A DNA stretch of 64,000 nt from Theropithecus gelada (Eukaryota; Chordata; Mammalia; Primates; Cercopithecidae). The stretch covers positions 13,354,059 to 13,418,058 of the forward strand of contig NC_037668.1 in assembly GCF_003255815.1 (NCBI RefSeq), given 5' to 3'. The translations under genes were made by a program, and so were the position numbers. Shown piece by piece: positions 34,721 through 45,885 of the stretch (the stretch's first letter is position 1; every line of letters begins with the position of its first letter). Under the pieces are notes generated by a model. It had not been told where the DNA came from, made no database searches, and saw only the letters and a list, made by a program, of their open reading frames with translations.

Positions 34721-35507
34721 AAGTAAACATAGATAATGTCTGTTATATTTGTAACATTTTCCCCCTGAAGTTTCGGTTGTTATTTACTAATAAATTCTCT
34801 TTTAGACCAATGAGATCCAACAGATCTCTTTTGTCATATTACTTAAAAATATATCGAAATCAAATTGCTGTTCTTAACCCAGGAGTGTGCAGTGAAATCA
34901 GTTTACTAGGTTGCAAATTGCTTTTACTTTTTCATGAAGAGTAGAACCCATAACTGGCCTCAAGATCCCTCTACCAAAAGCTCATTCCGAGGCAGACTCC
35001 TGAATGTCTAATGACTTCAAGAGTCAGCTGAACTGCATTTCTCCAGTCTCCTGACTCGGCATCAAAGAAGAAAAATTGGAGTAAAATGGAGAGATGATGA
35101 CAATGTGAGAGTGAACCAAGATACAGGGGCAGGAGCCGACAGGGTGGGAGGGTGATGGGAACAGAAACTAGCAGGACTCTCACTGAGGACCTGTGATGTT
35201 GCAAGTGGACCCGAAATCTCCTGGAAGGCCAAAGCAGGCCAAGGTCACCTACAAGATCTGCTAATGGATGGTGATGGGTTGGGGACAGGCTTGGTGCCTC
35301 TGACTGGTGCAGTAGTTTCCTTACCTCTAAGTCTGTCCTCCCCTCCCTCTTCATCCACAATTGCTCGTGGCACAGGAGGTTTGGGGACATCAAATCAGTC
35401 TCCACTCCCAACATCTCCAAGTCCCCTGGTCACTGCTCCCCTGCAGCACAAGTGGGGCATCGGGAAGACTGCCCGTTTCTTCCCCCATTCCCTCTCAGGG
35501 AACCTAC
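34721..35507. other. DNA downstream of the PDE4DIP copy, last exon not found
   Basis: In human PDE4DIP a further exon encodes the C-terminus beginning LTRTHDVLKK (from memory). I looked for it on the reverse strand here and to the left and did not see it. Confidence 0.4.
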
Positions 35508-35646
35508 ACTGGCTGACGATGAACTGCTCCATGCTCTCCTTCTGCTGGTTCGCGGTCTTCAGACGCTCAGCTGTGCTCTGAAGGAGCCGCTCCTATTTGG
35601 ATACTTTGGTTCTCAGTTCCAGAAGTTCCCTTTCTGTTGATTCTCC
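35508..35646 (-). pseudogene. PDE4DIP: PDE4DIP (myomegalin)-like exon, near C-terminus, with nonsense codon
   Basis: The reverse strand reads GESTERELLELRTKVSK, a stop, then ERLLQSTAERLKTANQQKES and MEQFIVSQ. This is the conserved C-terminal coiled-coil exon of myomegalin, a centrosome/Golgi scaffold that anchors PDE4D and gamma-tubulin complexes. TAG at 35595-35593 replaces a Gln. The length (139 nt) equals what the human protein predicts. The acceptor TATCCAG and donor T|GTAGGT are intact. A protein made from this copy would end here. Confidence 0.9.
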
Positions 35647-36732
35647 CTGGATAAGAGGAACAGACTCTTACTGAACAGGCAGAAGGACTAAAGCACCCTG
35701 CGCTTTGTGGCTCTTTCCAATTCCAAGAAGGATTCTACAATCTTCTCCACCCCCCTGAACTGGATTTCCTGCTTCACAGCCTCAGATACCTCCAGCTGAG
35801 GACAGTTTAGGATGAGGCCATTAGGTAGGAATATTGAGACTCTGGAATTCCCCATGTAGACTAGCACAGGCCCACACACCTGTAGCTTAAGAGAATTTCG
35901 CTTCAGACTGGAATAAAACTCCCAGCTCTGAAGAGGACCTTGCTTTAGTCCTGATATCAGTTCTGTCACTCTCCCTTCACAGGCAAGATTGAGAGTTCAG
36001 AAATGATATATTCGGGAGAGAGATCTGGACTCAGGAAAGTTTGCAAGTTTGTAAATATTTGTGCCAATATGGAGATGGCAAAACACCGTCTCCCTGGAAT
36101 GAGCCTAGCTGGATCCCAAAGGTGTTGGTGACGTTGATCTGGAGCTGGGATCCCTGGGAGGGGATCCTGAAACCTGTCTCCTCGAGGGTCTGCCAATCAG
36201 AGTTAGCCTGAGCTCTGAGCAGATCCTGAGGGGTGGCTGACTTTCCCCAGGCCTGGTCCAGAGATGCCAGCTGAAGTGATATGCTGGGATTCCAGGCAGC
36301 GGCTGAAAAGGCTCAGTCTCATGGGGGCATTCTGTGATCATGTGACCATGGGACCTGAGGGGTGGGAGGTGGGTGCTGAAGCTTTAACTGAATTTCAGCT
36401 CAGCCAAACTTCAGAGAGGTAAAGAAACTGAACCTTTATGGATTGCCAGGGTTACAATGTCTCCGCCTTCTCCACACCCCTTCCTCTTCTTCTTTGATTT
36501 TTTATCCAGGGGCCAGGGGGCTGGTGGGGATTGGGATGTATTCAGAGCTGCAATGAAAGCAGCCACCATGGGTCAGAGATGTCCCTCCAGGGACACTCCT
36601 CTAAGGTCCTATCTATCCCAATTCAGTATGTGGCTCCTGATTTTCTGTGAAAGCTGTGACATTGAGGAGACAGAACAGTATTGGAGGGCAGGAAAACTGG
36701 GTTTGAACCAAGAAAGGACACTGGCATCTTAT
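35647..36732 (-). other. PDE4DIP-like intron
   Basis: Intron between the last two recognised exons. A 93-codon open frame on the reverse strand (35969-35688) has no recognised homology and no splice logic; I treat it as chance. Confidence 0.55.
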
Positions 36733-36876
36733 CACTTTGCCAGGCAGCACAGGGATGTGGGTGCTTGGCAGGGCCGCTCTCCAGAACACGGTGAGGAGGG
36801 AAGCCGACTCCTCTAGGGCATGGTGCAGGGCAGTGGTGCTGCTCCGAAGCTCACGAATGCCTTTGCTGCCCAGCAC
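36733..36876 (-). pseudogene. PDE4DIP: PDE4DIP-like exon, Olduvai-region coiled coil, donor altered
   Basis: The reverse strand reads VLGSKGIRELRSSTTALHHA, LEESASLLTVFWRAALPSTH and IPVLPGKV. All 48 codons are open and match myomegalin closely. The acceptor CCCCAG is good. The donor after GTG reads ATAAGA, where GTAAGA is expected from the protein phase (V then GE). A usable GTGATA lies three bases upstream (36735) and would drop only the Val. Confidence 0.88.
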
Positions 36877-37821
36877 CTGGGGAAAGGTAACACCACAGGA
36901 GCGGAGAGATTACTTTCTTCCCCCTGCATGGGCTCCCGCTTCCTTTGTGAGTGAGGCACAGAACATGGGCCTGCTTGAACTGTGAAGCCCTCGCACAACC
37001 ATTTGCAGCTCTCAGAACTAAGGTGCTGGTCCCTTTACCAGGTATGCCTCCCTCCACCTGCAGAACCCACAAGGCTTTCAAAACTCACCCCCCTTGCTGT
37101 GTCCTCTATGAACCTGTTACCTTCCTTGCCTGAGATAAATGACCACGTTTGCATTGGCGGCCTCACAGCACAGAGGATGACTTCTCATGCTGTGCCTGTA
37201 GCCCCTTACTGTGCTGATCTACTTGTGTGTGTGTCTTGCCCTCTAGTGTGGGGTTCCGTGGAGGCAGGGCTGTCCCTACGCATCCATGGGTCTCCAGCAG
37301 CTCAGACAGCACAGCCCCTGGTGCCTGGTCTCTCTCACTGGCAAGGCACTCTGAGAAGCTTTGCTGACTGCCTTCCCTCCCCCATGCAGTCTGCACAAGG
37401 AAATGCCATGGCTGCCAGGCTTCTCACCCCTTCCACATGTGGGGGCCATACACCTGCAAATCCTTCCGTTTCTGTCCACCCCATTGTGTCAGCTCTGCCC
37501 ACAGATGGTCATGTGCCTGCATGAGTGTGGTAGATAATAAGCTACCAAAGGCTGCTAGGCAATGCAACGTGTTTCTGTGGGGCTGAGGGGCAATATCCAG
37601 TCAGCTACATCTGGAACAGAGCAGAACTGACAGTGAAAATAGGAGATAGAGAAGACAGGGCCTGGCTGCTATACATGGAAGAGGAAGCCTCAGCTGTTGA
37701 GAGATGCAAAGCATGAAAAAAACAAAAACAAACAAAAACAAAAATGGTGGGAGAAGGAGTTAACATGAAAGGAAGAAAGGGCACAAGGAAAGAGTGCACC
37801 TAAAGCTACAGGTGTGATTAC
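36877..37821 (-). other. PDE4DIP-like intron
   Basis: No further exon seen. It contains a short (AAAAC)n tract at 37716-37743. Open frames on the + strand here are not supported by homology. Confidence 0.55.
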
Positions 37822-38048
37822 CTCTGTGCCTTGGGCTTCAAGGCCAAGGAAGCTGCACACTGATCTCACAAGAGACACTACCTTTTTGACCAGCAGCTTG
37901 CCCTCCACAATCTGCTGTCTCAGGGCACTGTAGTCATCCATGTGGCCAATGACATGGCGGCCATGCTTATTGGCAAAGGAGCCATCAGTAGCATCACCCT
38001 CCAGCTTGGGAGGGGTCTTCATTACTGGAGAAGTATCCACACCCAAGC
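37822..38048 (-). pseudogene. PDE4DIP: PDE4DIP-like exon, open
   Basis: The reverse strand reads LGVDTSPVMKTPPKLEGDAT, DGSFANKHGRHVIGHMDDYS and ALRQQIVEGKLLVKKVVSLV, ending GLEAQGTE. 227 nt, no lesion. The acceptor TTTTTCAG and donor GAG|GTAATC are intact. The sequence LLVKKVVSLVR lies in the part of myomegalin that is the closest relative of NBPF. Differences from human are conservative (I/M, A/V, I/V). Confidence 0.93.
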
Positions 38049-38249
38049 CTGAAAAAGAAAATGACAACACAACAGAATCCTCTGTTATTCATAATGATAT
38101 CGTCAGTTTGCTCCAACTCAAAAGAGGTAGAGAACAAGAAAAGGAAGAGGCTGGGAACAAGAAAGGAAGCCTTGGAATATACAAGGGTGGGGCAAAGACC
38201 ATAGAGATCTTTTGGCTTCTATATTTCTATAATGTTGTGAAATATAGGC

Positions 38250-38472
38250 TTTCACCATGCTGGCCAGGCTGGTGTTGAACTCCTGACCTCAGGTGATCCA
38301 CCTGCCTTGGCCTCTCAAAGTGTTGGGATTACAGGCGTGAGCCACCATGCCTGGCCCACAGGTGATTCTTAAGCATGCTAAACTGAGAACCCCTGAGCTA
38401 GAGGATGCACAGGAAATGGGTAGTTCACAACTGGAAGGATCAGTAGTGGGTTATACACCTAGATTGAATTTA
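38250..38472 (-). repeat. Alu fragment plus unique flank, copy 1 of a local duplication
   Basis: A 108-bp Alu piece (38250-38357) continues into GCATGCTAAACTGAGAACCC, AGGATGCACAGGAAATGGGT and ACCTAGATTGAATTT. The same order occurs at 39599-39819, where the Alu is complete. Roughly 90% identical by eye. Confidence 0.85.
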
Positions 38473-38847
38473 GATTATCTCTCAATGACAAATTTGCCTG
38501 GGGACAATTTTTTCCTTATTGGCAAATGAAATAGGACAAATCATAATAAATAATAAGTTTCTGGGTAGAGAAGACACAGACAAGGAAATCAAGCTGGATA
38601 CAGAGAACATTTTCAAGAATGGAGAGATTATGGTGCAATGAAGCATAAACAGCAGTAGGAAAACTACAGGAGGATGAACAATGGCAAGAAAGGCAGCCAC
38701 AGAAGGTGCAGTGAGTAGGGCTAAAGGCCTCGGGGCATGTAGAGAAAACTCTGTAAATACAGATAATATGTTTAGAGACAACAAAAGATTATTTGCATTA
38801 ATCACTTTCCATCATCAGTCCCTGGGCCCTTTCGTTGCCATATTTAC

Positions 38848-38964
38848 CATTTGTTCTGTGGATTATGGCCGTTTCTGAGCCAGGAGTAGAGGAAGCAGAG
38901 CTGGGGAGGACCAGAGCTGGGGAACTCATCGCAACATCCCGGACTGGAGGGGACACAGCTGAAT
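38848..38964 (-). pseudogene. PDE4DIP: PDE4DIP-like exon, Ser/Pro-rich, open
   Basis: The reverse strand reads (D)SAVSPPVRDVAMSSPALVL and PSSASSTPGSETAIIHRTNG. 117 nt with intact acceptor CCCTAG and donor ATG|GTAAAT. It runs in phase into the exon at 38048. In human PDE4DIP this follows a long series of exons; none of those is found between here and 41664. Confidence 0.92.
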
Positions 38965-39139
38965 CTAGGGGGTAAAGGCAACCACAGTTTTCAGGAGCCC
39001 TGGAACCCCCTGCACGAGAAGCACATGCACACCTAACCGTCCCCACTGAGGTCTAATTTTCACCAAGACATTCCAGATAAATTCTTTCCACAATAGCAAA
39101 CTCACACTAGGGTTGAGTGGAAGCAAACATGGCTGTAAC

Positions 39140-39265
39140 AAGTCTATTCACTTAACTTCTTTGAGCCTCAGTTTCCTTTTATATAAAATAAGGATGATAA
39201 CACTTACCTAGTGGAGTTAGCAGATGCTTAAATGAAATTGCATATACGGTATGGCTAGCTCAGGG
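39140..39265 (-). mobile_element. MIR fragment
   Basis: Forward-strand TTTGAGCCTCAGTTTCC and AAAATAAGGATGATAAC are the reverse complement of the MIR core. Confidence 0.75.
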
Positions 39266-39407
39266 TCTAACAGGGAAGTCATTCAATCCCTGCTGTACTA
39301 GCTACAGACCTGAGAAATACCAACAGCAGAATCCCATAAGGTGCTGGTTAAAAAAGCTGTAGAGCTAAGGCCTGTGAATCCACATTTTACTTAAGTTCCA
39401 CAGGTGA

Positions 39408-39709
39408 TTTTTTTTTTTTTTTTTTAGACAGAGTCTTACTCTGTTGCCAGGCTTGTGTGCAGTGGTGAGATCTCGGCTCACTGCAAACTCCACCTCCTGG
39501 GTTCAAACAATTCTGCTGCCTCAGCCTCCCGAGTAGCTGGGACTACAGGCACACACCATCATGCCCAGCTAATTTTTGTATTTTTAGTAGTGAAGGGGTT
39601 TCACCATGCTGGCCAGGCTGGTCTTGAACTCCTGACCTCAGGTGATCCACCCGCCTTGGCCTCCCAAAGTGTTGGGATTACAGGCGTGAGCCACCATGCC
39701 CTGCCCACA
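39408..39709 (-). mobile_element. Alu (S-type) in copy 2 of the local duplication
   Basis: Complete reverse Alu with T-run. Its downstream flank (39718-39819) repeats the flank of the partial Alu at 38250-38357. Inserted into a MER5A-like fragment (TTCCACAGGTGATT on the left, AAACTGAGAACCCC on the right). Confidence 0.9.
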
Positions 39710-40484
39710 TGCTGGGCTAAGCATGCGAAACTGAGAACCCCTGGGCTACAGGATGCACAGGAAATGGGTAATTCACAACTTGAAGGATCAGCAGTGGGCT
39801 ATGCACCTAGATTGAATTTCTTAGAATCCAGGAGTCTTGGAATCTAGAGCAGAGCTTCTCTGGTGTGTTTCTAGGAGGAAAATAGGACACAGGATACAGA
39901 CAGACAATTTATGAGACAGTTTCTCAATAAAGAAAAAGGGGATAGGCATTTTACCAAAACTGGGATGTGAAGGGGGATAAAGAAGGCACATGTGTATATG
40001 GAAAAGAATATTTAATATCATGTTCTAACTTCACGTTAAAAAAAAAAACCCTGATGTTTCTAAATACAAACAAATAAAAGAAAAACTCAACAAAACCTTG
40101 ACAGGAAGAACAATACATTAGATTCTACCTTCTACAGTATCAGTGATTCTGTAGGTTGGGTGGAGGGTTGAACAAATCAGAGTTTCAGGTTAGTAACAAA
40201 GGAAAATAATCCACAGGGATATCTACAGATGGTTTGATTGTAGGTTCAACAATAGAATCAAAAGAGATGTACTATTCTTACCTATGACAACTCAATTAAG
40301 TTTACACATACAAAAATTTAAGTAAAATAATATGCTTTAAGTAGAACTTAAGGAAAAAGTTATTACGATAATTCAGAGCAAAAGAATCAGCACTGAGAAC
40401 ATCCACGAGAATTTAAAAAAAAATTGTTTGACAAAGTATATAGTATAGAAACGAGGTTTAGATGTTAGAAATTGGGAGCCACAG

Positions 40485-40600
40485 ACTATTATGCAACCTT
40501 GAGCAAGTCACTTGAAACTTTCTAGGCCTGAGTTTCCTCAGCTATGAAACAAGGACATGAGGCTAGATGCCTAGGTCCTTTTCAAAGTGCTAACATTATT
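40485..40600 (-). mobile_element. MIR fragment
   Basis: AACCTTGAGCAAGTCACTTG and GGCCTGAGTTTCCTCAGC match the reverse MIR core. Confidence 0.78.
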
Positions 40601-40928
40601 CGAGGAAGATTAAGTGGCAGGTAAGATGCAGGGAAACAACAGGGCATGATTTAGAAGTTGGACAGCTGTACTCCAAACAGGCAGTGATGATTGTAGTCCT
40701 GGGAGTGAATGAATAAATGGATCAGCCCTACAGTATCAGCATGTTCTCCAAGTATCTTTTGTCAAAAAGCCATCAAAGACAGAGTGGCCAGTCTAACCAG
40801 TGAATGAGCTATCTGCTATTTTTGTAAAATTACTAAAGCATCAGAGATGATTAAAATTGATGTTCTATGATTCAGGGACTTATGAACGAGAGCTGAGAGG
40901 TGAGGGAGGGGCCTCTACAGAAACCCTC

Positions 40929-41228
40929 CGGCAGGGAGCGGTGGCTCACACCTATAATCCCAGCACTTTGGGAGGCCAAGGCGGGGGGATCGCGAGGTAA
41001 GGAGATTGAGACCATTCTGGCTAACATGGTGAAGCCCCGTCTCTAGTAAAAATACAAAAAAAAAAAAAAAAAAAGAAAAATTAGCCCGGCGTAGCAGTGG
41101 GCGCCTGTAGTCCCAGCTACTCAGGAGGCTGAGGCAAGAGAATGGCATGAACCCGAGAGGCGGAGCTTGCAGTGAGCCAAGATCTCGCCACTGCACTCCA
41201 GCCTGGGCGACAGAGCGAGACTCTGCCT

Positions 41229-41260
<32 letters not shown>
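40929..41260 (+). mobile_element. Alu with expanded middle A-run
   Basis: Full-length forward Alu starting GGCAGGGAGCGGTGGCTCAC, with an enlarged A-run after AAAATAC in the left monomer (41053-41074) and an A-tail of about 30 at 41230-41260. Confidence 0.92.
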
Positions 41261-41262
<2 letters not shown>

Positions 41263-41663
41263 TCCTCCTTCGTGGACTGTTCTGGTTCTCTATACAGCAG
41301 TGAAACATAGTAGGTAGCAGGGATTCCTTATATGTTTCAGTCAATTAAAAAGAGCAATACTGGTCATGTAACAAGGAGGTTTCCACCATGACTGTCATAT
41401 GTATAACTGGCAGATGCACAATAATAGTGGGCATTGTTATACTGAATTAAGACCAGGATTATTTGAATAACAGAAAGTGATTACCATTAGCCAATATTAC
41501 TTACTTTTATCTAAAGAATTGTAGAAATATTAATGCATTTCTGCCTGGGATACGGACCAAGTAGCCCCTTGTCACATGGATGCCTTGGCTGCAGCAAGGC
41601 GAGGCCCTTGGCTGTGGTGCTTCATGACCCACAAGGTCCCCTTCTCTGGGAAGAATGTCCTAC

Positions 41664-41895
41664 CTGATGTGGGACACTGAGGAGAATCCTGCTTCCTCAA
41701 TTTGAGCCTTTAGCTCCTTCAGTTCCTCCTCAGCTTTCCTCTTCTCTTCTAAGTGCTGGTGGATCTCAGCCCTCAGGTGGAGTATTTCTTCCTGAAGACA
41801 CTTGTTACTGTCCCCTCCCATCGGGGAAGGGGGGAAAAAGATGGGTTCTGGGTCTCCACAGTTGCCAGACTTTTCTCCAAAGCCACCTTGACAAG
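41664..41895 (-). pseudogene. PDE4DIP: PDE4DIP-like exon with 1-nt deletion
   Basis: From the acceptor (TTTTAG) the reverse strand reads LVKVALEKSLATVETQNPSF and then leaves frame. The rest, PPSPMGGDSNKCLQEEILHL, RAEIHQHLEEKRKAEEELKE and AQIEEAGFSSVSHIR, is open in another frame. The exon is 232 nt, while the human protein predicts 233 nt, so one base is missing, near the C-run at about 41825-41835. The donor AG|GTAGGA is intact. This is the central coiled coil of myomegalin. Confidence 0.9.
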
Positions 41896-43187
41896 CTAAA
41901 AGAAAATCATGGTTTGAAGAAGTTAGGCCATTAAAGAGGACCCAAGAGAAACATGAGATTGCAAAGGCAGTTCTCAATGAGAACAAAAACAAACAAAAAA
42001 AGCAGATCTAAAATGAACTCCCTACCCAGAACCTCCTTAGTCAGGCATAAAGACACTGGGGACTGGTTTGGGTGGGAAGGACACACTAAATGAGCAGGAG
42101 GAATTTCCCCATTGGAGAAGAGGAGAATCCAGAGATGGTGAGGGAGAAAGGCACATAGGAAATTAAAACAAATGCAAACAAACAAGGTTGAAACAGGACT
42201 GGAGGGTGTGAATGTGGTGATTCTTCTCTTCCCGAGGAGACAGAGTCCTGCGAGTTTTCTCACAAGTCAGGAAGCTTCATCAGCTCTGCAACACTTGAGT
42301 GCTGGATGGCGGGAGATGACGGCTTAAGGTATCAGGGCGCAAAGCCTAAGGCCCTGCCTGTAACTCTGACTCCCTCAAGGACAGCTGAGAGGGAGGACTC
42401 GGGGCACTGGGGAAACAGTCAGCAGATGTAGTCACACAATTAGAATAAGGTGGAGCTACAGGGAAGACAACACCAACCATTTCATTGGCAGCAGAAGAAT
42501 CACACTCTGCAGCTACTGGGAGGTACAGGTGGAGCCACCCTGCCAAGCAGCCGACCTCACTTTTTGGTTATTATCCCTGTGCTGATGCTGCCAGACAAAC
42601 TCTCTCTACAAATCTCAGCATGTGGAAGAAACAGAGGCAGGAACAATTGCCCAGCATCTTTTTATTTCTCGAGGACACTCTTGAAGTTATTCGTCAATGT
42701 TTTAATTAAAGCAGATCTTATGGCTTTTCCTCATATGCAAATTTGTTAACTTTTAGACTTTGTCTTGTTCATTTTGGGCTTTATTCCATGCTCTTAAAAG
42801 TGTAGAAATCAAAATCTGAGTATGATAATTTACTTAGCATATGACTAATTACTTTAGTACAAGGAGCTCCTGCCTGTCTGTCCAATATTAATCTAAATAC
42901 GTCCCAATGTCACATTGGCTTCTTTTTCTTCTCAGTGGCAGCATCTGGAGCTTTTACTTAACTTCGGGTCAATTTTGACCTCTGAATTTTCCGCCCCTCC
43001 CCCACAGCTGTTGCTGGGTCGTGTTGTTTTGTTTTATCTCTATACATATTATGACTTGTAATTGTCACTTATAAATTTATTCTGGCTATACTGAATCATT
43101 CCCCAATTACCCAAGTCATCCAAATATTTGACGTGCATTTCCACAAATCATGTAGTGGTCCCATGATTGGGGCTAATTTGTAGAATT
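41896..43187 (-). other. PDE4DIP-like intron, unique part
   Basis: No repeat or exon that I recognise. Short open frames on the + strand (42450-42749) lack homology. Confidence 0.45.
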
Positions 43188-43196
43188 AATTATATG

Positions 43197-43492
43197 TTTT
43201 TTTTTTTTTTTGAGATGGAGTCTTGCTCTGTCACCCAGGCTGGAGTGCAGTGACATGACCTCGGCTCACTGCAAGCTCCGCCTCCTGGGTTCGCGCCATT
43301 CTCCTGCCTCAGCCTCCCGAGTAGCTGGGACTACAGGCACCCGTCACCACGCCCCGCTAATTTTTTGTGTTTTTAGTAGAGACGAGGTTTCACCATGTTA
43401 GCCAGGATGGTCTTGATCTCCTGACCTTGTGATCTGCCCGTCTCGGCCTCCCGAAGTGCTGGGATTACAGGCGTGAGCCACCGCACCTGGCC
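43197..43492 (-). mobile_element. AluY-type SINE
   Basis: Complete reverse Alu with a T-run and a short perfect target-site duplication AATTATATG (43188-43196 and 43493-43501). Confidence 0.92.
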
Positions 43493-43501
43493 AATTATAT
43501 G

Positions 43502-44760
43502 CTTTATATTTCCATTCAGGTCACCAATACATTGAACAGAGCAGGGCCCAGAACAGCTTATATGGATCAACGATTGACAGAGCTGCTGGGGTTGGCGCAA
43601 AGCCACTGACTTTTACTATTCCCCATGACAAAGTATGTTCAAATCTAGGTCACAGGTTTGTGGCAGGGTTGATTCACAGTATGCATGTGCAATGGTGTTC
43701 AGTAGCATAGCAGTTGAGGTTGTGAAGACCTGTGCACCCAGGTCAAAGAAGAAACATCCTTAGACAAAGCCACTCAATTCCCAGGCACCCAGTCTTACTT
43801 GGGCTTTCTGAGCCTGAGATTTGGCAGGCTCCTGGGAATGTCTGTCTCTAAGACTCTGCTGGTAGGCTTAATCAGGATGGTGGCCATCTCCACATGCGCC
43901 CCCCCAGCATTTGTGACAAAATAAAGGAAGGGGGACCAAATAAAACTACTTCTGAAAGCTCATGATTCCATCCCTCATTTAAACTGTGTGATGTAGTCAT
44001 TCTATATAAGCTCTTTGCAAGTAACTTAACTAAAACACACTTTGCCATTAGTCTTCCGTACAGGCACAGCATTATTCTTTTCTAGGCCTTAAGGGTTCCT
44101 TCTGCTTAAAAATAATGTCTAACTTTAATGAAGTTTACCCATTATTAAAATGCCTTCTGAATATATGTTATCTTGTTCTATTGATTTCAATATACTTATT
44201 TTCTTTAAAAAGAAAAAATTATGAACCATGAATGTTAACACCAGAAAAACCTTAAGGCACATCTGATCGAATTTCCCACTTTAAAGTGAGAAAATCAAAC
44301 ATTGCCTAGGGATCTGATTTTTCCCCAGGCTAATTTGGGTTTTCATATTTCCATCTCAAAGTGGACTTTCTTTGGCTAACTTTAAGTTTTAAATGTAAAT
44401 GCCTGAAAAGTAACTCAGGATCTAGCCTTTTCATTAGTTTTGATTATGTATGAAAGCAAATATTTCTTTCCCCCAAATGAAACCCTAGGGCTTCCAGTAT
44501 CTGTAATGGTAGTGTGAATCCATTAGGTCTATTTTTAATTATATCTCTCTTATTATTTGTTTGTTTGTTTGTTTGTTTTCACATTTCCTAACTTACTTGT
44601 GACATTGCTTCCATATAATTCAACTTTTTGTGCCCTGGGTTCCCATTTGCCCCACAAAGGCCTCTATGCAAATCTGATATCCTGTTTGAATGACACTGTT
44701 TTGTTTTTACCCTATTGCTTCATATCTGTCACAATGTTAAGTCAGTGCTCAACATTAAGG
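43502..44760. other. Intronic DNA, no gene seen
   Basis: Unique AT-rich sequence with a (TTTG)n microsatellite at about 44557-44580. Confidence 0.45.
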
Positions 44761-44764
44761 CATT

Positions 44765-45690
44765 AAAAATGAGCTTTTCTCAAATGCTCAGCATCACTAA
44801 TCATTAGGGAAGTGCAAACTAAAACCATAATGAATATCATCTCACACCTGTTAGAGTGGCATTATCAGAAAGGTGAATGATGTGCTAGAGATAATGCAGA
44901 GAAAAGGGAACACACACATGGTGAATAGGTATGTAAATTAGTACAGCTGGTGTGGAAAACAGTATGGAGTTTCCTCAAAAACCTAAAAATAGAATCTACC
45001 CTATGATCCAGTAATCCCATTTCTGGGTATATATCCAAAGGAACTGAAATGAATGTGTTAAAGGTATATCTGCACTCTCATGTTCATTACAGCATTATTC
45101 AAAATAGTCAAGATGTAGAACCAACCTAGGTCCATCAGTAGATAAATGGGTAAAGAAAATGTGGCAGATAATACACAGTGGAATACTATTTAAACTTAAA
45201 ATGTCAGGGGATAGGTCCTGTCATTTGTGACAACAAGAATGAATCTGAAGGTCATTATGCTTAGTGAAATAAGCCACGCACAGAGAGACACATACCACAT
45301 AAGCTTACCTATATGTGGAATCTAATAAAGTTGAACTCATAGAAGCCGAGAGTAGAATGGTGGTTATTAGAGGCTGGTGGAGTGGGGAGGGAGAGTAGGG
45401 GAAATTGTTGATCAACGGTATCGACAAAAAGAATAGGTCTTAAGATATATTACATAGCAGGGTGACTATAGCCAATAATAATGTATATTTCAAAATAAGA
45501 GTAAATTTCCAATGTCTCACCATCAAAAATGATAGGTAGGCAAGTTGATGAATATGTAATTAGCTTGGTTTAATCATTCCATATTGTTTGTATGTGTGTG
45601 TATGTGTGTGTGTGTATATATATATAATAATAATATCACACCCCATAAATGTATACAATTATGATTTGTCAATCAAAAATAACTAATTTT
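44765..45690 (+). mobile_element. Old L1M 3' end
   Basis: GCATCACTAATCATTAGGG, TATATCCAAAGGAACTGAAA and ATGTGGCAGATAATACAC are the end of ORF2 of a mammalian-wide or older primate L1. The 3' UTR with a TG/TA microsatellite (45593-45626) and TATACAATTATGATTTGTC follows. Confidence 0.85.
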
Positions 45691-45756
45691 TAAAATAGTT
45701 TTTTTGAAGTTTATCACACTTTGACTACTAATGTCTGTTCTTTGTATTTGAATCTT

Positions 45757-45885
45757 GATTTTTTTTCTTTAAGAGGTAGGGGTCTCATTATGTTGCCCAG
45801 GCTGGCCCTGAACTCCTGGGCTCAAGAGATTCTCTTGCTTCAGCCTCCTGAGTAGCTGCAACTATAGATGCACACTACCTGGGCT
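45757..45885 (-). mobile_element. FLAM (free left Alu monomer)
   Basis: Single diverged Alu monomer in reverse orientation, from a T-rich run to CACACTACCTGGGC. Confidence 0.78.

Larger units (their letters stand above)
38965..41663 (-). other. PDE4DIP copy: region where the middle exons are missing
   Basis: Only repeats and unique non-coding DNA are seen: MIR fragments (39140-39265 and 40485-40600, reverse), Alus at 39408 and 40929, and a MER5-like piece split by the Alu near 39408. None of the myomegalin exons following HIR is detectable. Confidence 0.7.

Noticed and set aside
34971..35075. Reverse-strand sequence near 35.0 kb as the last PDE4DIP exon
   Set aside because: Its translation does not resemble the remembered C-terminus (LTRTHDVLKK...), so no exon is called.
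36457..37524. Long + strand frames (up to 180 codons) over the PDE4DIP exons
   Set aside because: Antisense to or beside real exons, with no homology or splice support.
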